Assembly: GCA_947644595.1 (NCBI GenBank)
Contig: CANSAE010000009.1
Coordinates: 21,632 to 85,631, forward strand
Direction of reading: 5' to 3'
Source: an uncultured Clostridia bacterium
GTDB lineage: Bacteria > Bacillota > Clostridia > Oscillospirales > Oscillospiraceae
DNA length: 64,000 nt
In this document: piece after piece, positions 43,709 through 51,373 of the stretch
Layout of the letters: each line of letters opens with the position of its first letter
How positions within the stretch are numbered: the first letter of the stretch is position 1
Program-made: the position numbers and the translations under genes
The notes under the pieces: generated by a model
What the model was told of the DNA's origin: nothing
The model's input: the letters and a program-made list of their open reading frames with translations, nothing else
The model's database searches: none

Positions 43709-44561
43709 CGGTCAAAAATACGGAATACTCGCTCCACACGTCCTCCAGACGGCGGAAGGTATCAGAGATATTTTCCCGGGAGCAGAATCCGATTTCCGCC
43801 AGCAGCGCATTGATCAGGCTCATAGGTGCCACCAAAGAGTCAATAAACGACACCATATCGCTTTTCGCATAAAGGTTGATATTGGAAATGCCGTACAAGG
43901 GCGATGCTTCGCAGTCCGTGATACCGATGGTTTCAGCGCCCCGGGCTTTGGCATATTTCATTGCCGCCACCGTGCGGCTTGAATATCGGGGAAAGCTGAT
44001 ACCGATGACCACATCTCCCGCGCCAACACGGAACAGCTGTTCATATACCTCGCTGACTGCGGTATCATGAACAACTGAGACGTTTTCCATCATGAGGCTC
44101 ATGTAATAGCCAAAGAATGTCGCCAAGCTGGATGACGCGCGGGTGCCGATGATATAGACCTTTTTCGCATTGACGATCGCGTTTACCGCACGGTCAAAAT
44201 CCTCACGGTTAACGCTTTCCAATGTGGTCCGTACTCGTTCGGCATCCGCAGTCATGATCGAATCAATGAGGTTATCCTCATCGATTTGCTCCGTAGCGAC
44301 CTCAATGCGCTGAACGGAGGTGAGCTTATTGCGCACTACCTCCTGCAGGACCTTGCGCATTTCCGGATAGCCTTCATACCCCAATTCCGCGGCAAAGCGG
44401 ACCACTGTAGACTCGCTGACGCCTACGGTTTTTCCCAGCTTTCCCGCGGTCATAAAGGCCGCCTTATCATAATTTTCCAGAATATATTTTGCGATGGACC
44501 GCTGTCCCTTGGAAAAGCCCGCGGATTCCCGCTCAATGACTGCTAAGATATCGTTTTCCAT
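43698..44561 (-). CDS. MurR/RpiR-family transcriptional regulator
   Basis: The protein is 287 aa from the ATG at 44561 (GAGGGCGATCAG upstream). It has an N-terminal RpiR HTH (SVGVSESTVVRFAAELGYEG-like segment) and a C-terminal SIS phosphosugar-binding domain (VYIIGTRASSSLATFFGYY, GDVVIGISFPRYSSRTV). It likely senses a sugar phosphate. No sugar genes are adjacent, so its target is not clear. Confidence 0.9.
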   Translation of the reverse strand: MENDILAVIERESAGFSKGQRSIAKYILENYDKAAFMTAGKLGKTVGVSESTVVRFAAELGYEGYPEMRKVLQEVVRNKLTSVQRIEVATEQIDEDNLIDSIMTADAERVRTTLESVNREDFDRAVNAIVNAKKVYIIGTRASSSLATFFGYYMSLMMENVSVVHDTAVSEVYEQLFRVGAGDVVIGISFPRYSSRTVAAMKYAKARGAETIGITDCEASPLYGISNINLYAKSDMVSFIDSLVAPMSLINALLAEIGFCSRENISDTFRRLEDVWSEYSVFLTDDK

Positions 44562-44676
44562 CTGATCGCCCTCTTCATGGCCGCGCAGCATCGCACGGCT
44601 TTGTTTTCCCTATCATACGCAATTTTCCCTCACTTTGCAAGGGAAATTGCAATATTTTATCGAAAAACTTGCATTT

Positions 44677-45390
44677 TCAGCATTCAGCCGTCAGGAACTT
44701 CACTTCTTCCGGCGTGAGGAAGCGCCATTTTCCCCGGGGCAGTTCCCCCAACTCCAACGGTCCTTCAGACACGCGAACCAAACGTTGGAGCTTCAAGCCA
44801 CACTGATCGCACATTTTTCGCACCTGTCGGTTCCGCCCTTCGCCGATGGTCACAGACAATTGGCCCCGTCCGCCGCCCTGGCGGATCAGTTGCACATCCA
44901 GGGCTTTGATTTTGCAGCCGTCGATCTCCATTTCCTGCCGGAGACGATAGACCGCCTCCCGGAGATCGTCTCCCACCACGTCAACTATGTAAGTCTTTTC
45001 CACCCGATGAGACGGGTGCATCAAGCGGTTGGCGGTTTCACCGTCATCGGTCATGATAAGCAGGCCTTCCGAGTACATGTCCAGCCGGCCCACCGGATAC
45101 AGGCGTTTTCCCTGCACCTGTACCAGTTCTGCTACCGTTGGGCGTCCCTGATCGTCGCGCATCGTCGTCACATAACCTTTGGGCTTGTTCAGCATCACGT
45201 AGGTATACGCCTTCTTTTCCGGGAGCGGCTCGCCGTCCACCAAAACACAGTCTGTCTCCGGGTCCGCCGTCTGCCCGATTTGGGCTTTCTCACCGTTCAC
45301 AGTAACCCGGCCCTGGGCAATCAGTTCCTCCGCCGCCCGGCGGGAACACAGTCCCGCCCCGGCAATGATCTTCTGCAATCGTTCCTGCAT
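44677..45390 (-). CDS. rluB: 23S rRNA pseudouridine synthase, RluB/RsuA family
   Basis: This 237-aa enzyme has an N-terminal S4 domain (RLQKIIAGAGLCSRRAAEELI) and the catalytic motif PVGRLDMYSEGLLIMTDDG with the essential Asp. C-terminal GRNRQVRKMCDQCGL is typical. It isomerises a 23S rRNA uridine. It follows the D,D-carboxypeptidase gene in the scpA-scpB-gerW series. Confidence 0.94.
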   Translation of the reverse strand: MQERLQKIIAGAGLCSRRAAEELIAQGRVTVNGEKAQIGQTADPETDCVLVDGEPLPEKKAYTYVMLNKPKGYVTTMRDDQGRPTVAELVQVQGKRLYPVGRLDMYSEGLLIMTDDGETANRLMHPSHRVEKTYIVDVVGDDLREAVYRLRQEMEIDGCKIKALDVQLIRQGGGRGQLSVTIGEGRNRQVRKMCDQCGLKLQRLVRVSEGPLELGELPRGKWRFLTPEEVKFLTAEC

Positions 45391-45404
45391 GATGGTTTAT
45401 CCTC

Positions 45405-46523
45405 TCATTGGATCAATTCATAAACGCCCAGTCCGCGAAGCCACTGAAGAAAGCTCTGCTTGGCCGCTGCCGGACAGACAACTTCATCGCAATAAACATA
45501 TTCTGTTTCTGCCTGGGGAACTCCGTTGACAAAAACAATCAGCTTGCCGGCCGTATCCCCCGCCGCCAGTCCCGGAAACACAAACCGGGGAAGTTGGACG
45601 GAATAACTGATCTCATCTCCCGGTGCAGTCAATACCCGCACTTCTTCCCGGGGCCGCACGGTCACTGTACCGCCAGTCTCTGAAATCAGCGGGAGGTCCA
45701 CAGTATCCTCCGGGCCCGCCGCAGGCTTATACGCATAAGCCTGATAGGCCCAGTCATAGAGCACCATGTGGTCATCCCAATCGTCCGGAGCATGAAGCGT
45801 GACACAAATAAACCGCGCGCCGTTCCGCTCACAGCAGGATACCAGAGTACGCCCCGCCGCCTTTGTGAAGCCGGTTTTGATGCCGATCACACCGTCACAC
45901 ATGGCAAGCAGCTTATTATGGTTTACATAAGTCAGTCCTTTAATGGTCGTGCTGCGTGTTCCGACGATTTTTGCAAAGGTTTCATTTTCCATCGCGCTGG
46001 CCGCCAAAACTGCCATGTCCCGGGCAGTGGAATAATGTGCCTCCCCGTCCAATCCGTGAGGATTTTCAAAAGAGGAACCAGCCATGCCGAGCGCTTCCGC
46101 CTTTTCATTCATCAACGCTGCAAACGACGGAATGTCTCCCGCCACATGACAGGCAAGGGCAGTCGCAGCGTCATTGCCGGAGGAAAGGAGCATCCCATAC
46201 AGCAATTCCTCCACTGTATAGGTTTCTCCGGCTTTGAGGTACATAGATGACCCTTCCACTGCCGCCCACTCCGGCTTGATGGTCACGGTCTCATCCATGG
46301 CACACTGCTCCACAGTCACCAGCGCTGTCATGATTTTTGTGGTAGATGCAATCAGCATCCGCTGATCAGCGTTTTTCTCGTAAAGTACCCGGCCGGAATC
46401 CGAATGGATCACAATGGAGGCTTCCGCCGAAACCGCCGGAGCTCTGTCTACCGCATAAGCCGGACTCAAAAAGGCGCTCAGCAACACTGCGGCCAGTACC
46501 GTACCAATCATTCTTCTCAACAA
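45405..46523 (-). CDS. dacF: D-alanyl-D-alanine carboxypeptidase, DacF/PBP5 type
   Basis: The protein is 372 aa from a TTG at 46523; an in-frame ATG at 46511 is the alternative. The longer form gives the signal peptide two Arg residues (LRRMIGTVLAAVLLSAFLSP). Active-site motifs are SxxK in ASTTKIM, SGN in SSGNDAA and KTG in IKTGFTKAAG. A C-terminal PBP5-like domain follows. It trims the terminal D-Ala of peptidoglycan. The neighbourhood with gerW and scpAB fits the sporulation-linked DacF group. Confidence 0.92.
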   Translation of the reverse strand: MLRRMIGTVLAAVLLSAFLSPAYAVDRAPAVSAEASIVIHSDSGRVLYEKNADQRMLIASTTKIMTALVTVEQCAMDETVTIKPEWAAVEGSSMYLKAGETYTVEELLYGMLLSSGNDAATALACHVAGDIPSFAALMNEKAEALGMAGSSFENPHGLDGEAHYSTARDMAVLAASAMENETFAKIVGTRSTTIKGLTYVNHNKLLAMCDGVIGIKTGFTKAAGRTLVSCCERNGARFICVTLHAPDDWDDHMVLYDWAYQAYAYKPAAGPEDTVDLPLISETGGTVTVRPREEVRVLTAPGDEISYSVQLPRFVFPGLAAGDTAGKLIVFVNGVPQAETEYVYCDEVVCPAAAKQSFLQWLRGLGVYELIQ

Positions 46524-46561
46524 TAAGCACCACCCTAAGCAAATTTGGGGCAGTGCTTATT
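46522..46561. other. Inverted repeat at the carboxypeptidase start
   Basis: AATAAGCAC (46522-46530) and GTGCTTATT (46553-46561) are perfect 9-bp arms around a 22-nt middle. On the minus-strand mRNA the 3' arm covers the TTG start codon, so folding could limit translation or favour the ATG at 46511. Confidence 0.45.
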
Positions 46562-46601
46562 ATGGTCTGATTTGAGCCGGATTATGCTCTTATGGCAGCG
46601 T

Positions 46602-46991
46602 TTATTCTTCGCCCGGCTGTTTATCCTTGATGTTTTTGATCAAATTTTCCACTCGGTCAAACACTTCCGGGATCATATCCAATGCCCGGTCAAACACGGT
46701 ATCGGCCGGGGCTTTGGTACTCACAAAGCGGACCATGCCGTCTTTGACGATCAAAAATCCCATAGGAAACAGTTTCACACCGCTGGCTGTCCCTGCGCCT
46801 ACGCCTGTGGAACCGCTTTTTCCGCCTTCTCCGCCGCCAGTGGCCAGTCCTAAGCTCACCTGAGACACAGGAATCAGCGTGATTCCGTCCGGCGTAAAAA
46901 CAGGGTCTCCGATGACCGTGTTCACATCCACCATTTCCTTGACTTTTTTCAAGGAGATATCCATGATTTCTCCCAATCCTTGTTTTTCCAT
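46602..46991 (-). CDS. gerW: GerW (YtfJ) sporulation/germination protein
   Basis: This 129-aa YtfJ-family protein has IGDPVFTPDGITLIPVSQVSLG, a Gly-rich loop (GGGEGGKSGSTGVGAG) and FPMGFLIVKDG. In Bacillus GerW is a spore coat/germination protein linked to SleB function. GGAAGGTTAAGGC precedes the ATG, 3 nt after the DUF2953 gene. Confidence 0.93.
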   Translation of the reverse strand: MEKQGLGEIMDISLKKVKEMVDVNTVIGDPVFTPDGITLIPVSQVSLGLATGGGEGGKSGSTGVGAGTASGVKLFPMGFLIVKDGMVRFVSTKAPADTVFDRALDMIPEVFDRVENLIKNIKDKQPGEE

Positions 46992-46994
46992 GCC

Positions 46995-47627
46995 TTAACC
47001 TTCCTTTCCCGCAATAAGCGCGCTTGCCGTTTGTTCCTGTTTCAGCCGTTTTCGATGGGCCAGCAGCAATCTCAGCGCGCCAAATGCCATCGTAAGGCCA
47101 AATTTCAATACATAATAAATGCGTATAGTCACAGAAAAATCGCCGTTGAATTCTGATTTATCCGCTGAAAAATCCACTCCAAGCTGTATGTCTGCCTGCT
47201 TTAGACGTTCCAGTCCCATGGCATTGACTGCTGCGGTCATGCAGCCGTATGCCATAACCGTGTCATAAGGATCCGGAAATGCAGAGACCACATGCAATGT
47301 CAGGTGATGGAGCCGAAAGCGCAGCTTTTTGACGCTACGGACCAGCAGATCCAGCCCCGCCTTGATTTCCTCCCAGTTGATGTTCAACTTCACTGCCTTT
47401 TTGGGCTTTGACAGTGATGACAATGCCTCTTGTTTGGTTTTCTCCCGTTTCTTCGTTTTATGCACAAACCGATGGGATTTCCATGGGTACAGCCAAAAAA
47501 CCTTCGGTCCGATGCGAGTGCCCACAAAAGCTTGTCTCCCGTCATAGCCGGCGTCAATGCCTACCGGCAGCAACATCAGCAGTATGATCAGCACAATGAG
47601 AACGATCAGTACCTTCAAGTATATCAC
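46995..47627 (-). CDS. DUF2953-domain membrane protein
   Basis: This 210-aa protein starts at a GTG that overlaps the scpB stop (GTGA). An N-terminal helix (VLIVLIVLIILLMLLPVGID) and a second hydrophobic stretch near the C-terminus frame a domain of about 120 residues containing LGVDFSADKSEF. DUF2953 genes usually sit with gerW and scpAB in spore-formers. The function is unknown. Confidence 0.85.
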   Translation of the reverse strand: MIYLKVLIVLIVLIILLMLLPVGIDAGYDGRQAFVGTRIGPKVFWLYPWKSHRFVHKTKKREKTKQEALSSLSKPKKAVKLNINWEEIKAGLDLLVRSVKKLRFRLHHLTLHVVSAFPDPYDTVMAYGCMTAAVNAMGLERLKQADIQLGVDFSADKSEFNGDFSVTIRIYYVLKFGLTMAFGALRLLLAHRKRLKQEQTASALIAGKEG

Positions 47628-48244
47628 TCTCCCACGACCGCCGGTGCCGCTTCTTCCGGCGGCTGCTCCAGCTCCAGCTGTTCCCCGCTCTCAGATTTTT
47701 GCTCGATCGCCGCCTTCAGTGCCTCTGCGCCCTCCTCCGGTACGATCTCCGGCAGAGACGGCAGGTCCTCCAACTGCTCAATGCCCATTACCCGCAAAAA
47801 TATGTCGGTGGTGCGAAAGAGCATCGGACGCCCCGGCACATCCAGGCGGCCGCAGGTCTCAATGAGCCCCCGTTCCGCCAGAACGCTGACGGAATAGGAA
47901 CTGTCCACTCCGCGCACATCCTCAATGTATGCCCGGGTCACAGGCTGGAAGTAGGCCACGATGGCCAGGACCTCCAACGCTGCCTGACTGAGCTTCGGCG
48001 GCTTGCGGTGACGCATCATCTTTACGATAAGATCCGCATACTCCGGCTGAGAGCAAAGCTGATAGCTGTCCTCCAGCCGCCGCAGACAGATGCCCGCCTT
48101 TCGCTTCTGATATTCTCTGGAAAGGCGCTCCCCGCAGTCAATTACATCTTCCCGCTCCATTTCCAGCACTTCCGCCAGTTTGTCAATGGATACCGGGTCC
48201 CCTGATGCAAACAGGATCGCCTCCATGGCATGAATCTGGTCCAT
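47624..48244 (-). CDS. scpB: Segregation and condensation protein B
   Basis: This 206-aa kleisin-interacting protein of the SMC-ScpAB condensin has two winged-helix domains. IHAMEAILFASGDPVSIDKLAEVL and LSQAALEVLAIVAYFQPVTRAYIEDVRGVDS are typical. A Glu-rich tail of about 35 residues follows. It lies 12 nt after scpA. Confidence 0.95.
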   Translation of the reverse strand: MDQIHAMEAILFASGDPVSIDKLAEVLEMEREDVIDCGERLSREYQKRKAGICLRRLEDSYQLCSQPEYADLIVKMMRHRKPPKLSQAALEVLAIVAYFQPVTRAYIEDVRGVDSSYSVSVLAERGLIETCGRLDVPGRPMLFRTTDIFLRVMGIEQLEDLPSLPEIVPEEGAEALKAAIEQKSESGEQLELEQPPEEAAPAVVGE

Positions 48245-48256
48245 ATCCGTCCGTCC

Positions 48257-49069
48257 TTACTGATCCGATTCCGAGGAGATCGAATCCACGATTTCTTCCA
48301 CATCACCGCCGGTGAAATGCAGGGTATAATCCCCCGCTTCTCCGTCAATCAAAATACTGCCCATACTGCACAATTCCAAAACCGATAAAAATGCCGTGAT
48401 GAGGTCCGACTTATCTTCACAATCCCGAAAAATTTCCATCAACGAGGTATCTCCCGCATCTCTTAACCTCTGGAGGATCCCTCGGCTTTTTTGCTTCACC
48501 GTCCGGATGATGCGTTTCGGCGCGATCGTCCGGAGAATATCCGGTTCCATGTTGGGCCGCTCCCGCACGGCCATCAGCAGCAAAGCGCTGATGAGTTCTT
48601 CCGGTTCATGGGTATATTCATAACTGGATTTGGGCACCTGCGGTAGGGGTTCCGGGTACTTGGACAAATACCGCCCCCCCAGCTCCGACATCGCGCCAAG
48701 CGCAGGGACTACCGCCTGGATTTGCGACAGCACCGATTTGCACTGCAATTGTTCCAGAGATGCAATGAGCTGTTCCAGTTCGGACACCTCTCCATCGTCC
48801 AGATTCAGAAGCATTTTCGTCTTGATATACAGCAGATGAGACGCCATCTGCACAAATTCGCTGGCGATTTCCAGATCCATGGCCTCCATGGTGTCCAGAT
48901 AGGCAAGATACTGATCTAAAATGTCTGCAATGTTAATGTCCCTGATCTCAATTTTATTTTTGGACAAAAGCATCAAAATCAGACTCAAAGGCCCTTCAAA
49001 ATCCTGCTCCCCGTTTTTATCCTTGACCACGCCTTCCAGTCGGAAAGTGGGATTTTCAATGGTCGTCAT
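48257..49069 (-). CDS. scpA: Segregation and condensation protein A
   Basis: The protein is 270 aa from the ATG at 49069, which overlaps the upstream stop as TGATG and has GGGAGGG 8 nt before it. ScpA is the kleisin that bridges SMC heads in chromosome condensation. DFEGPLSLILMLLSKNKIEIRDINI and HLLYIKTKMLL are the N-terminal signature. The C-terminal winged helix carries VTAFLSVLELC-like sequence (LITAFLSVLELCSMGSI). Confidence 0.94.
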   Translation of the reverse strand: MTTIENPTFRLEGVVKDKNGEQDFEGPLSLILMLLSKNKIEIRDINIADILDQYLAYLDTMEAMDLEIASEFVQMASHLLYIKTKMLLNLDDGEVSELEQLIASLEQLQCKSVLSQIQAVVPALGAMSELGGRYLSKYPEPLPQVPKSSYEYTHEPEELISALLLMAVRERPNMEPDILRTIAPKRIIRTVKQKSRGILQRLRDAGDTSLMEIFRDCEDKSDLITAFLSVLELCSMGSILIDGEAGDYTLHFTGGDVEEIVDSISSESDQ

Positions 49070-49743
49070 CAGAACAGCCCTCCCGTCCATTCCGCGATCA
49101 TAAACAGCCGGTCAAAGACAAAGCCTGTGATATTGGACAGTGGTTCTCCCAGTACACCGGTTACTACCAGCACCATCAACAAGCCCATTCCATACCGCTC
49201 ATAGCGAAGCAATGTAAAATATCCTTTGTCTGGAATGACGGAGTACAACACCTTGGACCCATCCAGCGGTGAAATGGGAATGATGTTGAACACCGCCAGC
49301 GCCGTGCTGAGATACGCAGTGGTCAAAATCAACCGCAGTAGGAAAAATCCCACATCTCCCAAGTACAGCAACGGAACATACAGCAGTCCGTATACCACAA
49401 GCAACAGCACAGCCAGCAGCAGATTTGACAGCGGGCCGGCCAATGCGGTGATGGCCATGCCTCTTTTGGGGTCCTTGAAATTCCGGGCATCCACCGGCAC
49501 GGGCTTTGCCCAGCCGAAGTGACAGACCACCAGCATAGTCAGCCCCCAAACATCAATGTGGCGGATGGGATTCAGGGTCAGGCGCCCGGCATTTTTCGCC
49601 GTTGGGTCGCCCAATTTGTAGGCTACCAACCCGTGACAAGTCTCGTGGATGGTCACGCACACCAGAGCAGGGATGATATAGATAAGGATCTCCGTTAAAA
49701 ACGACCAGTCCAGCCCCTGCCAGACGTTGCGGAACGTCCCCAT
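49069..49743 (-). CDS. Site-2-type membrane metalloprotease (M50)
   Basis: This 224-aa polytopic zinc protease has HETCH (HExxH) in the first membrane segment and a later NIIPISPLDGSKVL (the NPxPxxDG-type motif, with Ile-Ile-Pro and Asp). Members cut membrane substrates, though this short group near scpA has no known substrate. ScpA translation is coupled to it. Confidence 0.92.
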   Translation of the reverse strand: MGTFRNVWQGLDWSFLTEILIYIIPALVCVTIHETCHGLVAYKLGDPTAKNAGRLTLNPIRHIDVWGLTMLVVCHFGWAKPVPVDARNFKDPKRGMAITALAGPLSNLLLAVLLLVVYGLLYVPLLYLGDVGFFLLRLILTTAYLSTALAVFNIIPISPLDGSKVLYSVIPDKGYFTLLRYERYGMGLLMVLVVTGVLGEPLSNITGFVFDRLFMIAEWTGGLF

Positions 49744-49815
49744 GGAAACTTCACCTCAATTTCAAACGATCATAATAGAATAGTATACCAGTTTTGGCGG
49801 AAATAGTCAATTTGA

Positions 49816-49844
49816 TTGTGCAAATGAAAAATATGTGCTATACT
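49816..49844 (+). promoter_or_regulatory. Promoter of the metallo-hydrolase gene
   Basis: TTGTGC (49816-49821) and TATACT (49839-49844) are 17 bp apart. The leader of about 95 nt holds two hairpins. Confidence 0.65.
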
Positions 49845-49884
49845 GTGCGGGAAAGAGGGTGAGGGTGTGTCATTCCTGTCATGC

Positions 49885-49940
49885 CTGCCCGCTAAGAACC
49901 GGGCAGCCTCTGCAAGACAAACATTTTAATTGCAGAGGAG
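49885..49940 (+). other. Two-hairpin leader covering the ribosome site
   Basis: CTGCCCG / CGGGCAG (49885-49891, 49900-49906) forms the first hairpin. CCTCTGCAA / TTGCAGAGG (49907-49915, 49930-49938) forms the second and buries part of the GAGGAG ribosome site (49935-49940). It could reduce translation until opened by a ligand, protein or ribosome. I could not match it to a known riboswitch. Confidence 0.5.
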
Positions 49941-49947
49941 ACTACAA

Positions 49948-50751
49948 ATGAATTTACAACAAACGCCCGTCGTGACGGAGCAAACCTTCCGGGACATGGA
50001 GGATATGTCCTGGTTTACTCATGCGCTGATTTTCGATAATCTGCTGACCGTAGCCCAAAAGCAGACCAATTGCTTTGTTCTAAACACCGCAGACGGCCTT
50101 GCGGTCATTGATGCCATCTGGCCATCCCGGGATGCCTTTGAAGCCATTGTGAGCGCTGTCTGGGACGTTGGCTGGGTCCCGGACTTCCGGCATCTCCTGC
50201 TCACCCACGGACATGCAGACCACACCGGCTGCGGCCGGTATTTCGTGGAAACCTATGGTGTTGAGACCTATCTGTCTGAGACCGATGACCGCTTCTGGGC
50301 GGAACGGCCAATCGCCCCGGACATTCGAAAAGATTACGCAATTTCACGATATATAGATGACAGACAGGTCTTGCATTTTGGCGATACACCCGTTTCGGTT
50401 TTCGCCACGCCGGGGCATACCCCCGGTTGCCTGAGCTTCATTTTCCCGGTCACAGACAATGGCGAACGCCACATGGCCGCTCTTTGGGGCGGGACCACGC
50501 CGCCGCGGGAAAAGGACGGCATTGCACAGTATCTTCAATCTCTGGATGATTTTCAGCGGGAATCGGAGCGTCATGGCGTGGATGTGGCTTTGAGCAACCA
50601 CACCGCAGTGGACAACGGCCTGGAGCGCATCGCTTACAGCCGCAAGCGCATGGCATATATGCCGAACATCTATGTGATCGGGCAAGCTGGCTTCCGACGT
50701 TATTGTCAGGTATTCCGGATAATGAGCGGAGAATCTCTAAAAGCACCATAA
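49948..50751 (+). CDS. Metallo-beta-lactamase-fold hydrolase
   Basis: The protein is 267 aa from the ATG at 49948 with GAGGAGACTACAA upstream. HGHADH (about 91-96) and TPGHTPGCLSF give the zinc ligands, with a further His in SNHTAVD. The arrangement recalls subclass B3-like hydrolases and glyoxalase II relatives. There is no signal peptide, so antibiotic resistance is unlikely. The substrate is unknown. Confidence 0.87.
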   Translation: MNLQQTPVVTEQTFRDMEDMSWFTHALIFDNLLTVAQKQTNCFVLNTADGLAVIDAIWPSRDAFEAIVSAVWDVGWVPDFRHLLLTHGHADHTGCGRYFVETYGVETYLSETDDRFWAERPIAPDIRKDYAISRYIDDRQVLHFGDTPVSVFATPGHTPGCLSFIFPVTDNGERHMAALWGGTTPPREKDGIAQYLQSLDDFQRESERHGVDVALSNHTAVDNGLERIAYSRKRMAYMPNIYVIGQAGFRRYCQVFRIMSGESLKAP

Positions 50752-50785
50752 AAACACCGCCGTGGGTAATGCCCACGGCGGTTTG
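50751..50785. terminator. Terminator between metallo-hydrolase and engB
   Basis: ACCGCCGTGGG and CCCACGGCGGT form a stable 11-bp stem between convergent genes, with an A run at one side and TTTG at the other. Confidence 0.8.
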
Positions 50786-51373
50786 TCATACATTTCCAAA
50801 TATCAATTCCAGCAGTTCGTCCCGGCCAGTGCCCTTTTCCGCGGAAAAGAGCAGAACGGGCGTTTCCTCCGGCAACTCCAGCGTCTCCCGGATGCGCTGC
50901 ACATTGGGTTCCTGCTCGCTTTTTTTCAGCTTGTCGCTTTTGTTCGCCACCACGATCATGGGGCAGCCGGTGTCCATGAACCACTGGGCCATGGTCACGT
51001 CGTCCGCCGTGGGCTTGTGCCGTGCGTCCACGATCTGGATGCCCAAGGTGATGGCGTCCGGCGTATCGAAAAACTGCTCCATCAGCTTGCCCCAGCGGTC
51101 CCGCTCAGACTTGGACACATTGGCGTAGCCGTACCCCGGCAGGTCCACAAAATACACCGCTTTATCGATGGAAAAGTAATTGATATGAATGGTCTTGCCC
51201 GGGGTATTGCCCACCCGGGCAAAGTTTTTGCGGTTCAACAGACGGTTGATGACAGAGGATTTCCCTACGTTTGACTTGCCGGAAAACACAATGGCGGGCC
51301 TGTCCGTAAAGAAGTCTTTCGGCGACACCACGCTTTTCAAAAACTCCGCGTTATGCAGGTTCGGCTGTGTCAC
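50786..51373 (-). CDS. engB: Ribosome biogenesis GTPase EngB/YsxC
   Basis: The protein is 195 aa from a GTG at 51373 that overlaps the lon stop (GTGA) and has GGAGG upstream within lon. It is needed for late 50S assembly. GTPase motifs are FSGKSNVGKSS, DLPGYG and NKSDK. It is the last gene of the tig-clpP-clpX-lon-engB series, as in Bacillus. Confidence 0.95.
   Translation of the reverse strand: MTQPNLHNAEFLKSVVSPKDFFTDRPAIVFSGKSNVGKSSVINRLLNRKNFARVGNTPGKTIHINYFSIDKAVYFVDLPGYGYANVSKSERDRWGKLMEQFFDTPDAITLGIQIVDARHKPTADDVTMAQWFMDTGCPMIVVANKSDKLKKSEQEPNVQRIRETLELPEETPVLLFSAEKGTGRDELLELIFGNV

Noticed and set aside
49850..49947. Match of the metallo-hydrolase leader to a known riboswitch (yybP-ykoY, SAM, preQ1, ZTP considered)
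   Set aside because: Core consensus elements of these classes are absent. Only the two hairpins are supported.
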